Positions 16,450 to 24,469 of a stretch of 64,000 bases of DNA are shown piece by piece. The stretch is taken from positions 124,001-188,000 of the forward strand of contig NZ_JANHDP010000005.1 in the NCBI RefSeq assembly GCF_024494695.1, in the 5' to 3' direction. Below the pieces are notes generated by a model. That model was not told the origin of the DNA and searched no databases. It saw only the letters and a program-made list of their open reading frames with translations. Made by a program: the position numbers and the translations under genes. Source of the stretch: Natronoarchaeum rubrum (GTDB taxonomy: Archaea > Halobacteriota > Halobacteria > Halobacteriales > Natronoarchaeaceae). Each line of letters begins with the position of its first letter. The first letter of the stretch is position 1.

Positions 16450-16501
16450 GCGCGCGCTGCTCGCGCCCAGGGGCGCTCGCGAAGGCGCGAGCAGCGCGCG
16501 C
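16450..16501. repeat. Perfect 18-bp inverted repeat ahead of the OB-fold gene
   Basis: GCGCGCGCTGCTCGCGCC at 16450-16467 is exactly complementary to 16484-16501, with a 16-base spacer. It lies 92 bases before the OB-fold gene. Without a following T-run on either strand it is not a typical terminator; cruciform, protein-binding or origin-related roles are possible. Confidence 0.7.
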
Positions 16502-16592
16502 GGATGTGTCGTCGACGATGAGAGCTACGACTGGTGAGTTGTAGTGTTGGAAAAAGACGCTGTGTGGGCGCCTTCGGAGTAGGTCAACTCCA

Positions 16593-17486
16593 ATGAGTAT
16601 TAACTACACTACGGTAGATGAAGCTTCGGTTGATGAACAGACGGGCGAGTACCAGACGACGGTTGACGAGTGGGCAAGCGAAACAGCGGATGAGTGGGCG
16701 GTTGAGGAAGAAGTGGAGCTGCGGGCGAGCGTCAAGCAGGACGCACAGGCAAAAGTCGATTACGCGGATGATCGGGAGATCGAGGGGCGGCTGTTCGGGC
16801 AGACACTGGCAGCCCAGGAACGACTGGAAGCGAGAGAGTGGGAAGTCGAGCGGACGCACGAACGGCGGGATCGGGGCCGGTATTCGATGCGGGAAGAACA
16901 GACGCGAATCATGGTGGGTGCAGGGAGCGAGAACCGACGCCGGGGGTTCGAGCGGCGTGCGGCGAGCGTGGATCCGCGGTGTGATCCGGATGCACCCGAT
17001 CCCAGAGCACAGTTGAACAGGGAGGAGTTGGCGATGGTAAACGAACAGGCGAAGCGGTTGGAGGCGAAACTCGAGGGCTGGTCGAGAGCGGCGATCAGTC
17101 GGCGGTTGGCCGAGCGCGTCGTCGATGGCTGTGGAGTTCTGGGTGCTGTCGTGGGCGTGTTCGAGGAGCTAGAGCAGGCGGCTGGGACGGTGATTCCGAT
17201 TGCGGCTGTCGAAGAAGTCGATAGAGGTGAGGTGTGCATCGAGGGGACGATAACCCAGTTGTGGGAACCCAACAGTTCCAAGATACAACAGGTGGGGCTG
17301 ATCGAGGACGAGAGCGGGAAAACGAAGTTTACGATTTGGGCGGCGAGTAACGTGAAAATGGTTCGTGAGGGCGAAACGGTTCGATTCCGGTCGGTCGCGA
17401 AGAACTGGTACCAAGGACGTGTGTCGGTCGCACTGACTGGGTGGTCATGCGTGGAACGGATAAGACAGGACGAGGCGTCGGAGTAG
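16593..17486 (+). CDS. OB-fold (RPA-like) single-strand DNA-binding family protein
   Basis: 297 residues. The N-terminal half is charged and helical with Glu/Arg-rich heptads (about 20-150). The C-terminal domain, about 205-290, is an OB-fold: VCIEGTITQLWEPNSSKIQQ, GLIEDESGKTKFTIWAAS, EGETVRFRSVAKNWYQG, VALTGW. This is the arrangement of haloarchaeal replication-factor-A-like accessory proteins common on plasmids and integrated elements. It probably binds single-stranded DNA during replication or transfer of such an element. The gene is monocistronic and downstream of a strong inverted repeat. Confidence 0.7.
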   Translation: MSINYTTVDEASVDEQTGEYQTTVDEWASETADEWAVEEEVELRASVKQDAQAKVDYADDREIEGRLFGQTLAAQERLEAREWEVERTHERRDRGRYSMREEQTRIMVGAGSENRRRGFERRAASVDPRCDPDAPDPRAQLNREELAMVNEQAKRLEAKLEGWSRAAISRRLAERVVDGCGVLGAVVGVFEELEQAAGTVIPIAAVEEVDRGEVCIEGTITQLWEPNSSKIQQVGLIEDESGKTKFTIWAASNVKMVREGETVRFRSVAKNWYQGRVSVALTGWSCVERIRQDEASE

Positions 17487-17601
17487 CCAAGAACGTCTTT
17501 TTGCCGTAATAAAGTTGATCACGCTGAGATCGGCGTGAGTGGCTCCTGTCCCACAGGCGTTGATGTGCAAGCTTTGTGCATGCGCCGAAACCGTTATGTC
17601 T

Positions 17602-17624
17602 CTATGTGCAAAACGTGCACATAG
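17602..17624 (+). promoter_or_regulatory. Inverted-repeat operator of the RHH-PIN operon
   Basis: CTATGTGCA (17602-17610) and TGCACATAG (17616-17624) form a perfect 9-bp inverted repeat with a 5-base gap, ending one base before the ATG at 17626. Extra TGTGCA half-sites occur at about 17564-17580. The position suits binding by the RHH protein encoded next, as in VapB-type autoregulation. Confidence 0.65.
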
Positions 17625-17625
17625 A

Positions 17626-17997
17626 ATGGGTGCAAGCGACGATCCGCGACGGGTTCACTTCCAGTCGCCGGAGTACCTCGTCGATCGGCTCGATGCGATC
17701 GCCGACCTCTTCGACAAGGATCGAACCGATCTCCTCGTCGAGGCCATCCGCAAGTACATCGAAGACACCGCCGACAGCGAAACGTTCCAAGAACTCGTCG
17801 CGACGAAGTACTACGAGGACCAACTCGAGTTCGAGACGGTGAAGCAACTGGTCGGCGCCGAAACGGCCCAGCGACTCCGCCTCCTCAAAGCCGACCTCGA
17901 AGACGAACCACTCGATCTCGCTGCCCCTGACGACGTCGACATCTATGATGGGGATGTGACGACGGTCGATACTGCGGCCGAGGACGGCGATCGATGA
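17626..17997 (+). CDS. Ribbon-helix-helix antitoxin-like protein
   Basis: 123 residues. The N-terminus (RRVHFQSPEYLVDRLDAIAD, then DKDRTDLLVEAIRKYI) is a CopG-type ribbon-helix-helix DNA-binding domain; the C-terminal half is acidic and probably wraps the PIN toxin. The ATG at 17626 is immediately after the operator palindrome. It overlaps the PIN gene by ATGA, so the antitoxin is made first. Confidence 0.8.
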   Translation: MGASDDPRRVHFQSPEYLVDRLDAIADLFDKDRTDLLVEAIRKYIEDTADSETFQELVATKYYEDQLEFETVKQLVGAETAQRLRLLKADLEDEPLDLAAPDDVDIYDGDVTTVDTAAEDGDR

Positions 17998-18599
17998 GCG
18001 GGCCACGACTGGAAACAGTCGTCGCTGATACGAGCGCCCTCGTCAGTCTCGCGGTGCCCCGTGCGGATGCAGCGATCGGGACTGACGTTCCAGATCCGCT
18101 GGAGTACCTACTCACCTCGTGTGACGTGTTCGTACCACCGGAGGTAGTCGCAGAACTCCGCGACATCACGCAGTATCAAGATATTCATGCCGCAGCTGCG
18201 AGCAACGTTCTCGCGGCCCGCAGGCACTACACAGTCGAGGACCCCTACGAGCGTGATGACACTCCAGACTCGCGGCCGACGTTCGGCCTCGACGACGGCG
18301 AAACCGATGGCATCGTCCTTGCGAACGCGCTCGCTGTCGACGGCTTTCTCACCGACGAGTTCGGTGGAACGAACTTCCCGCTGATTCACGCCGTGCTGCA
18401 GGGGCCGCGTATCGTCCCAACGCCGCGGCTCATCGTGGATTACGTTCGGAATGAACATATGAGCCACGAGGCGGCTCGAAGGCTGATCACGACGATCAGC
18501 CCACATCGTAGTTGGGAGAATAGTCCCTACGTCACGCAATTGCTCCAGCGCCTCGACGAATCAGTTGTTGTCGTTCGACGAGAACGAGACCCGACGTGA
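17994..18599 (+). CDS. PIN-like domain toxin, partner of the RHH protein
   Basis: 201 residues. PIN landmarks are the first acidic residue in VVADTSALVSLA, then PPEVVAELRDI, GLDDGETDGIVLANAL and DGFLTDEFG, placing the conserved Asp/Glu in the usual order for a metal-dependent RNase. At 201 residues it is longer than classic VapC (about 130), with a C-terminal helical extension. Order (RHH then PIN) and overlap fit a VapBC-like module. The next gene starts within its last codons. Confidence 0.75.
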   Translation: MSGPRLETVVADTSALVSLAVPRADAAIGTDVPDPLEYLLTSCDVFVPPEVVAELRDITQYQDIHAAAASNVLAARRHYTVEDPYERDDTPDSRPTFGLDDGETDGIVLANALAVDGFLTDEFGGTNFPLIHAVLQGPRIVPTPRLIVDYVRNEHMSHEAARRLITTISPHRSWENSPYVTQLLQRLDESVVVVRRERDPT

Positions 18600-19494
18600 G
18601 GAGATGCACAGCACGATCGAAGCGTGGCTCGAGGAGCTCCAGAACCTCGTCGACGAGGCGGCGGTCAGCCAGAAGTTCCAGGAGTGGCTCGACGTCCAGA
18701 GTCGGTTCCACGACTACTCTCATCGGAATACGCTCCTGATCAAACGCCAATGTCCGGAGGCAACGCGTGTCGCAGGGTATCGAACGTGGCAGACCGAGTT
18801 CGATCGCCACGTTACAGATGGTGAGCAGACGATCTGGATCTGGGCGCCGATCATCGCGAAGCAGTGTCCGGAATGCGAAAATTCGTCGTCGTATCACGAG
18901 CAGAGCGACTGCGAGTATGATGAGACGCCACCAGCGGAGTGGTCGAAGGGACTCGTCGGCTTCCGTCCAGCGCCCGTCTTCGACGTCTCTCAGACTGAGG
19001 GCGAGGAACTACCGGAACTCAACACCGCTGCGGAGGGGGATGCAGCGTTTCTCTTTCCTGCACTCCGTGAGGCGGCGTCGGAACTCAATGTCTCGGTCAG
19101 CGTCGTCGATCCCACTGGGTGGTCCTACGGCGATGCAAATGGGATCTGTCGACAGCGTCCGGTCGACGATCAGCCGACGATCGAACTTCTCGATCAGGAT
19201 GATCCGGCTGCACTTGCTGGCGTGCTCGTTCACGAGTACGCACACGCGTTGCTCCACGCCGGCGTCGATGACCAGATCGAGCGGACGAAACGTGAAGTCG
19301 AAGCTGAAGCGGTCGCATATCTCGTCGGACGTCAGTTCGGGCTTGATACGACTGGCTCCGCGTTCTACCTTGCGGCGTGGCAGGATGATGAGACGGACGC
19401 GCTTCTAGAGCGTCTCGGTCGGATTTCGCGAACGGCGACGGAAATCGTCGACGCAATCGAGTATGATCGAAACGAACACGATCCTCTGGTTTAG
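18565..19494 (+). CDS. ArdC-like ssDNA-binding / ImmA-IrrE-type metalloprotease
   Basis: 309 residues. The N-terminal part (FQEWLDVQSRFHDYSHRNT, then VAGYRTWQTEF) resembles the ArdC antirestriction DNA-binding domain. A four-Cys insert (CPECENSSSYHEQSDC) follows. The C-terminal part has the zinc protease motif LVHEYAHALLHA (about 218-229) and a downstream Glu in EVEAEAVAYLVG, as in IrrE/ImmA peptidases. Such fusions protect incoming plasmid DNA or cleave a repressor. Start: TTG 18565 keeps a segment before EEMHSTIEAW that I expect to be conserved, and overlaps the PIN gene by 35 bases; ATG 18604 is the alternative. Confidence 0.75.
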   Translation: MLSFDENETRREEMHSTIEAWLEELQNLVDEAAVSQKFQEWLDVQSRFHDYSHRNTLLIKRQCPEATRVAGYRTWQTEFDRHVTDGEQTIWIWAPIIAKQCPECENSSSYHEQSDCEYDETPPAEWSKGLVGFRPAPVFDVSQTEGEELPELNTAAEGDAAFLFPALREAASELNVSVSVVDPTGWSYGDANGICRQRPVDDQPTIELLDQDDPAALAGVLVHEYAHALLHAGVDDQIERTKREVEAEAVAYLVGRQFGLDTTGSAFYLAAWQDDETDALLERLGRISRTATEIVDAIEYDRNEHDPLV

Positions 19495-19970
19495 CAGATG
19501 CAGTCTCTTGTTCTGGTCTCCTCTACGATCTCCTTGTGGAGCGTGGTGGCGAGTCGGTGCACCGTACTGGTGCGGTACTCCCCAGCGATTCCCGTCCGGT
19601 AGTACGACTTTGATCGATTCTCGAGCCAGAGTTCCTCGAGTCGGTCGGCGATATCCTGCGAGAAAAGCCCCGATCGGACGCCCAACTCGTAGACTTCGGT
19701 GTGCCGTTGGCCGGGAACGTGGTAGTTCTTCTCCTCGACATAGAACTGGATCGAGCGCTCGATCGCCACGAACGATGCCTCTATAATCACCGTGAAGTGA
19801 CCGTTGCGCTCCAGCAGAAACTCTGCGGCATCCAGAAGGCGACACGCTTTCCGTAGCTGGAGGATCGCTGCGTCTTCGATGTGTTCCAACCCGACCTCCG
19901 GGTTATCGGGCGTACGCTGGAACGCGTCTTCTGCGTCGCCAAGCGCCGCCTCGAAGTTCTTCGATGTCAT
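19491..19970 (-). CDS. HEPN-domain toxin of MNT-HEPN pair 2
   Basis: 159 residues, all helical. The motif ENRSKSYYRT (about 119-128) corresponds to NRTKTYYR in pair 1. The last residues are DCIC, again a CxC end. Its ATG overlaps the antitoxin stop (ATGA), so translation is coupled. Its 3' end overlaps the ArdC/IrrE gene on the opposite strand by four bases. Confidence 0.85.
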   Translation of the reverse strand: MTSKNFEAALGDAEDAFQRTPDNPEVGLEHIEDAAILQLRKACRLLDAAEFLLERNGHFTVIIEASFVAIERSIQFYVEEKNYHVPGQRHTEVYELGVRSGLFSQDIADRLEELWLENRSKSYYRTGIAGEYRTSTVHRLATTLHKEIVEETRTRDCIC

Positions 19971-20626
19971 TCCGTCTTCCCTCTGAACACCTCGCGTTTC
20001 GTCTCGTCGAACGCTTCTGTGGCGTGCAGGACAATTCCTTCGCGAAAGATGGGCTGTAGATCCTCACCGCGCCTCCGTGCGCTCTCGGGTGACTCGACGA
20101 ACGGTTCGAACTCGTACCGATGTCCGTCGAATGTTTGCTCTTCGAGGTCTCGCTTGATGTCCGATATCGTGCGACGAGCGCTCACCAACTTGTCGTCCTC
20201 GTCGACGAGTACGAACACGTCGATATCGCTTGCGCGGTCGGCCTCGCCTCGCGCTACGCTTCCGAAACAGAGTATCCCAGCGACGCCGGGTACCTCGTTA
20301 GTGACCCGTTCGACGAACGCTCCAAGTGGCATCCGGAACTCTTCTTGGGGTATCTCGAGAAGCGGATCGTCGGCGTCGGTGAGCCGCGTTTCGTCGATCC
20401 GGTACAGCGTCTTCCGGCCGACATCACGACGAACGACCAGACCGAGCGCTTCGAGCAACGAAAGCGCCTTCGAGACGCTCGGGCCCCCGAAGCCGGTAAG
20501 ATCCTGGAGATCGCGGTTCGAGAACTCTTCTGTTGGGTTCTGCGCGGCTATCTCGAGGATGTCGTCCATCGCCTCGTACCGGAAAATTTGATCGTCCGGA
20601 AGGGGTAATCGCATCTCGACGCGCAT
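19967..20626 (-). CDS. Winged-helix/MNT-type nucleotidyltransferase, antitoxin of MNT-HEPN pair 2
   Basis: 219 residues with the same layout as the 14587 protein: winged helix (FSNRDLQDLTGFGGPSVSKA) then nucleotidyltransferase signature FGSVARGEADRASDIDVFV. Sequence identity outside the motifs is moderate, so the pairs are old paralogues or separate arrivals. A TATA-like ATTATATG lies about 20 bases before the start, and GTGTAA occurs twice around it (in GGTGTAAACC and AGTGTAAC), possible operator half-sites that differ from those of pairs 1 and 3. Confidence 0.85.
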   Translation of the reverse strand: MRVEMRLPLPDDQIFRYEAMDDILEIAAQNPTEEFSNRDLQDLTGFGGPSVSKALSLLEALGLVVRRDVGRKTLYRIDETRLTDADDPLLEIPQEEFRMPLGAFVERVTNEVPGVAGILCFGSVARGEADRASDIDVFVLVDEDDKLVSARRTISDIKRDLEEQTFDGHRYEFEPFVESPESARRRGEDLQPIFREGIVLHATEAFDETKREVFRGKTE

Positions 20627-20871
20627 TTTGTTACACTACATATAATGGTTTACACCAGATATAACCGTTATGCTGATCCGCGGTTGAGGTCTACAGCGAA
20701 CGACCAGAGTCGCTTGCGTTTCCGTACCGAGGGGTGTGATTGTTTTTGAGCATCCGTGCGCCGTGATCCGTCCGAGAGTAGCCGTGCAGTTGCCCTGACA
20801 GACGTAGTAGCACTCATCAGAGTGCTGTCTTATTTCTATCAATCATGCTTAGTTTCCGTTAGATTTTCTTG

Positions 20872-20893
20872 GCGCCTGCACGGGTGCAGGCGC
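20872..20893 (+). promoter_or_regulatory. Perfect palindrome upstream of the 20921 gene
   Basis: GCGCCTGCAC (20872-20881), GG, GTGCAGGCGC (20884-20893): a perfect 10-bp inverted repeat 28 bases before the GTG at 20921. CTCATCAGAGT occurs as an exact direct repeat at 20813-20823 and 20893-20903 around it. Candidate operator or mRNA hairpin. Confidence 0.5.
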
Positions 20894-20920
20894 TCATCAG
20901 AGTACCTGCGTGAGAATTCA

Positions 20921-21133
20921 GTGAAGACGACTTCCAACGGTCAGCTACGAGATGCACAGCAAGCCCTCGAGTGGTGGCTCTGCAGCCACGCCGAAGCGGG
21001 CGTTCCAGAGCTCGCCCTCATGGAGGTGCTTCGAACGTACGCGGATACGATCGAGCATATCGGCTACGTGCCGCGTTCGTGGGGCCCGGACGATCAGGGC
21101 GAGCAATTCCGCAGACGAGAGCGAGAACAATGA
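20921..21133 (+). CDS. Small conserved-looking haloarchaeal protein
   Basis: 70 residues from GTG 20921: an amphipathic helix (QLRDAQQALEWWLCSHAEAG) followed by LMEVLRTYADTIEHIGYVPRSW and a polar tail. Unlike the upstream extension of this frame, the composition is regular and acidic. It overlaps the next gene by ATGA, which supports both as real. Function unknown. Confidence 0.55.
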   Translation: MKTTSNGQLRDAQQALEWWLCSHAEAGVPELALMEVLRTYADTIEHIGYVPRSWGPDDQGEQFRRREREQ

Positions 21134-21285
21134 CGAGTTCGTTTCTGCAACGACCCGCTTCGAGGCTGCATCGCCACCATTCGTACGTCTATGAGTGTCG
21201 GAAGTGTGGAACGACAGTTCTCGATGAACACTCGACGTGTCCTTACTGCGATCAGACAGAGATCCTTGTCTACGAGGTCTCCTGA
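21130..21285 (+). CDS. Small zinc-ribbon protein
   Basis: 51 residues with two CxxC pairs (YECRKCGTTV and CPYCDQ) spaced as a rubredoxin-type zinc ribbon. Haloarchaea encode many such micro-proteins; several affect motility, biofilm or transcription. It overlaps the preceding gene by four bases, so the two are a translational pair. Confidence 0.7.
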   Translation: MTSSFLQRPASRLHRHHSYVYECRKCGTTVLDEHSTCPYCDQTEILVYEVS

Positions 21286-21365
21286 CGTCCCTGCCTGATC
21301 TCCTGTTCTCTTTCCCGTTTTCTGCCGGCGGATAACCAACCCAATGCAGTTTCCACCACCCAATC

Positions 21366-21848
21366 ATGAGTACCCCATTAACACAGTTACAGACGACGAA
21401 TAGAGTCATCAAGCGCGCTCAGTACGAGGCCTTCGAGTTCACGATCGAAGCGACCGGCGTTCGCGTCAGAAATGCCAGTCACGCGAACCCAGAAGACCAC
21501 GAGTACGTGGTGACCATCACGAATGGGCTTCCATCGGCGTGCGAATGTCCGGCCGACGCGAACTACGACGGCGCATGCAAACACCGCGTTGCCGTTGCGA
21601 TCAGGAAGCCAATCCTCGATGCAGCTATCGATCGACAGATTGTCGCCGATGGTGGAACCCCTGTTTCGACAGACGAAGAGGACTCGGATACTCTCGACGA
21701 TCCGTCATCAAGAGGCTCCTCAGGAGCAGGAGCATCATCTGATAATCCCGAAGATACTGAGACCAACGCGGACTCCTGTGAGTGCGCTGGACTCCCAGAG
21801 GGGTTTCCCTGCTGGGAGTGTGTCAGGACTGGTCGTCAAACGTTTTGA
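21366..21848 (+). CDS. SWIM zinc-finger protein
   Basis: 160 residues. The SWIM motif CxCx(n)CxH is present as CECPADANYDGACKHRVAVAI (about 58-78). A low-complexity acidic linker (about 100-140) leads to a Cys-rich end, SCECAGLPEGFPCWEC, which may bind a second zinc. SWIM proteins bind DNA or partner proteins, and stand-alone forms are common next to haloarchaeal mobile DNA. It lies 80 bases after the zinc-ribbon gene, perhaps in the same transcript. Confidence 0.8.
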   Translation: MSTPLTQLQTTNRVIKRAQYEAFEFTIEATGVRVRNASHANPEDHEYVVTITNGLPSACECPADANYDGACKHRVAVAIRKPILDAAIDRQIVADGGTPVSTDEEDSDTLDDPSSRGSSGAGASSDNPEDTETNADSCECAGLPEGFPCWECVRTGRQTF

Positions 21849-21879
21849 GACAATGGGTCGATGATCGGCCAGAGCACTC

Positions 21880-23177
21880 TCACTCACGCGTGAGTGCTTC
21901 CACAGCGTCACCGACCGTGAACAGATGCAGATCCTCCCTCTCTTCTGCGGCCTCTTCTACGGATGAGTTGAAGCCGTTCCGCGAAAAGAGTGCGTACTCC
22001 TCCATTCGATCGCTCCCGGTCGGGGGAGACCACCGAAGTTCGTCGACGTGTTTCTCGAGGTTCGAGAGCGCGTCGTACCCGAGAGAGGACTGCTAGAATT
22101 TGCACTCGCCACCGAGTAGCGTCTGTCCAGATGTGAGACCAACGACGTCGATCTCGTGTTCGCCGTACCACCATTGACCGGTTTCTGTGATTGTATACGT
22201 TGGGTAGAGCGTTCGGAGTGCGGAACAGCAAAGCTCCTCGAATGCCCGGCTCACGAAGTCGGCCAAATCTGGTTCTATCAGCGCATCGTAGGAGTCCTCA
22301 CCAACTTCGTCGTACTGTTCGCCCGTGTCCCGTAGACGAAGTGGAACCAGAACCGGACAAAGAGGTCCCGGATGCGATACCGGCTACGCTTGCTCCGCTC
22401 TTTCTGCTCGGTGATTGGCACGTGCTGGTCCACAAGTCGCGGTCGGGACAGTCGGTTGAGGTATTTCGAGAGCTGGTTGTAGTCGATCCCGGTCGCCCCG
22501 GCGATTTCGTTGCGGCTCGTGTTCCCTCCGGCGATGGCTTCCAGAATCGAGAAATACCGGGTTGGTTCCGTAAGTTCCATCCGAAGCACGTAGTCGGGTT
22601 CGTCGTGGAGCGTGCCGTGTCGGCAGAGAATCGTCCGCTGAACGTTCTCTGCGAGGGTTGCATCGGAAGAGACCTCTTTGAGGTAGTACGGAACGCCGCC
22701 GAAGATACCCCACGTGAGCACTTGCTCATCTGCGGTGTAGGCGTACTGATACACGAGCACGACGGTCGCGGCTGAATCGTCGAGTTCGTGGTCGAACATC
22801 GCCTGCAACACGGACGGGAGACTCTCGTCTTGTTCGACGAGATACGGGAACTCGTCGAGAACGATGATTGCGTCTTGTTCTGCGAGATACCCGAGAACCT
22901 CATCCCAGGTTTCCCGGATCCGCATCACTCCGGGGTAGGACTCTGCGGCCGCATCGATGAACTGCTGAAGCTGAAGAGCGCTCGTTTTTTGCTTTGCCTG
23001 GTACACGACGGCGTCGTCATATTCTTTGAGCGATTCCCGGACAGCACAGTTTTCCGAGGTGACGGCAGCCAAATATTACCGCGAGTTTGGCGTCTGCTCA
23101 GTCGTAGAGGTCGTGGAGATGAGTGAGTCCTCCGCTCGGTTCACGAACTCGGGCATATCTGCTATACCGTCGGTCAT
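21880..23177 (-). pseudogene. Decayed archaeal AAA ATPase with DUF234/PD-(D/E)xK C-terminus
   Basis: Starts at ATG 23177 (MPEFVNR, then in another frame LTHLHDLYD), passes a stop and reads LAVIFGCRHLGK where the family has a GRRRLGKT-like Walker A, so the P-loop is ruined. The long middle frame (VRESLKEYDDAVVYQ ... VLDEFPYLVEQ ... GGVPYYLKEV ... ATGIDYNQLSKYLNRL) is intact through DLFVRFWFHFVYG near 22330, then shifts frame into DALIEPDLADFVSRAFEELC and EIDVVGLTSGQTLLGGECKF, followed by an in-frame TAG and the remainder to TGA at 21880. At least three frame breaks and one nonsense codon mean it is dead. Intact relatives are haloarchaeal ATPase_2/DUF234 proteins, possibly nucleases. Confidence 0.85.
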
Positions 23178-23239
23178 GAAACAATACTCCCGATAATCGT
23201 ACTTCAAAGTATGATACTCTAGAGTATCTTCTTTGGCAA

Positions 23240-23545
23240 CCCCTGTTTTGCCGTCCGTTCCCAACGGGCGCATCGCCCGGGACGAGGACAACCCCTAGTG
23301 AGATCGACCTTCGGTGTTGGTGCGGGAGGACAGGGTTGGCAACCAGCGCCACGCGAACCGAGTCAGGCAATCCATCAAAAAAGACACCTTCGACGGCGAC
23401 GCTATCTCTTCGACCTCGAGGGGTGTAAGCCATTCCGAACGACGCGGACGAACCGAGAAAATCTTCGTGACAGCATCGCCGTCCATCGAACGGGCGTGCT
23501 CGATACTGTCTACGACATGATCCTGAACGGTGAAATCTACGGTCG
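23240..23545 (+). pseudogene. Relic of a fourth MNT nucleotidyltransferase gene
   Basis: Aligns at DNA level with the 3' half of the nucleotidyltransferase gene of pair 3 (about 26785-27090): GRIARDEDNP for GSVARGEADR, SEID for SDID, VREDRVGNQRHANRVRQSI nearly identical to VREDRVGNQRRANRVRQSL, then DSIAVHRTGVLDTVYDM for DSIAVHQTHEFDTVCNM. Frameshifts and a TAG interrupt it, and the 5' half is missing. No HEPN partner follows; the next gene starts on the other strand. Confidence 0.85.
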
Positions 23546-23560
23546 ATCCCAGCCAGCGGA

Positions 23561-24445
23561 CTACTCGCTACTGTACTTGATTATGTCGAGGTTCTCGTCG
23601 AGTACGAGCGTCAGCTCCTCGTCGTCGTCGGCCACAGTCACCTCTACGCGAAGGGGATCGACGTCGCGGACGCGCTCCTCGGAATTGAGTGTCCGAGATA
23701 TCCCCCACGACGGAATCTCGCGATAGTCGATACCGGCGTCGTGTAACAGCGACACGACGGCCGGATGGTCCAACACCGCCGTCGTGGCGGTAGTGTAGAA
23801 CGGTGCCCCGCACTCCGTACACTCGTAGGCCACCGTGACGTCCTCGCCGGTGTCCGTCTCGCTGTCGAGCGATGTATCAGCGACCGTTCCTTCGACCGGG
23901 CCGCTACAGAGATAACAAAAGCCACGGATCGTCTGCTGGAGCTGTGACATCGTGAACGTCCCGAGCAGTCCCGGGTTCGCCTCCGCGTCGTGTGCTTCGA
24001 CGAGAATCGGCGGTACGGACATGATACGTGTCGCGTCACAGCTATCGCAGTCGACGATTGCGTGGCCCCGTTCGTATCGTACTTCGAGTGTACCATCGCA
24101 GTTCGAGCACGCGTCGATCGGCTGCGCATCGAGCGTCGCGTCCGTGTTCGTGTACTCCCCCGAGAAGCCGGCCCCGATAATTTGTGCGCCGGCGTAGGTC
24201 AGCGTGTACCCGTCTTCGTGGTGGGTGACGAACTGCGGAACCAGCTCGTCCAGGTGGTAGTGAAACCGTCCCGAGTCTCTGATCCCTACCCGGTCTTTGA
24301 GCGTCGAGAATGGAACGGGGTCGGGCTCCGGGGTCGGGTCGTCCGTGTAGATGTCCCAGAGGGCCCGCAGAATGTCTAACCTGATGTCGTTCGCGACGAG
24401 GCTGAACGTCGCTTCGAGGCCGTCCGCCGAATCATCGTCTATCAT
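23561..24445 (-). CDS. Winged-helix (ArsR-like) regulator with zinc-ribbon C-terminal half
   Basis: 294 residues from ATG 24445. The winged helix (FSLVANDIRLDILRALWD ... FHYHLDELVPQFV) is followed by two zinc-ribbon-like modules (CSNC, CDSC; CYLC, CTEC). It is a paralogue of the 4316-5248 product with the same domain order but diverged sequence. The 37-residue extension to 24556 runs into a repeated IS-like end and is rejected. Orphan position; target unknown. Confidence 0.75.
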   Translation of the reverse strand: MIDDDSADGLEATFSLVANDIRLDILRALWDIYTDDPTPEPDPVPFSTLKDRVGIRDSGRFHYHLDELVPQFVTHHEDGYTLTYAGAQIIGAGFSGEYTNTDATLDAQPIDACSNCDGTLEVRYERGHAIVDCDSCDATRIMSVPPILVEAHDAEANPGLLGTFTMSQLQQTIRGFCYLCSGPVEGTVADTSLDSETDTGEDVTVAYECTECGAPFYTTATTAVLDHPAVVSLLHDAGIDYREIPSWGISRTLNSEERVRDVDPLRVEVTVADDDEELTLVLDENLDIIKYSSE

Positions 24446-24469
24446 ATACTCTCTTTCGGTGACACGACC

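Larger units (their letters stand above)
15733..16592. other. 860-base gene-free stretch rich in hairpins
   Basis: No credible gene. It contains the right copy of a 50-base repeat (15930-15980), a perfect 11-bp hairpin with AAA loop (16001-16025, CGAAAGACGCC/GGCGTCTTTCG), the second copy of the tandem-hairpin element (16028-16141), and an 18-bp inverted repeat at 16450-16501. Reading frames here are Arg-rich and cross the hairpins, so I treat them as spurious. Confidence 0.55.

Noticed and set aside
17384..17396. T-loop-like GGTTCGATTCC suggesting a tRNA
   Set aside because: Lies inside the OB-fold coding frame and has no acceptor stem or anticodon arm around it.
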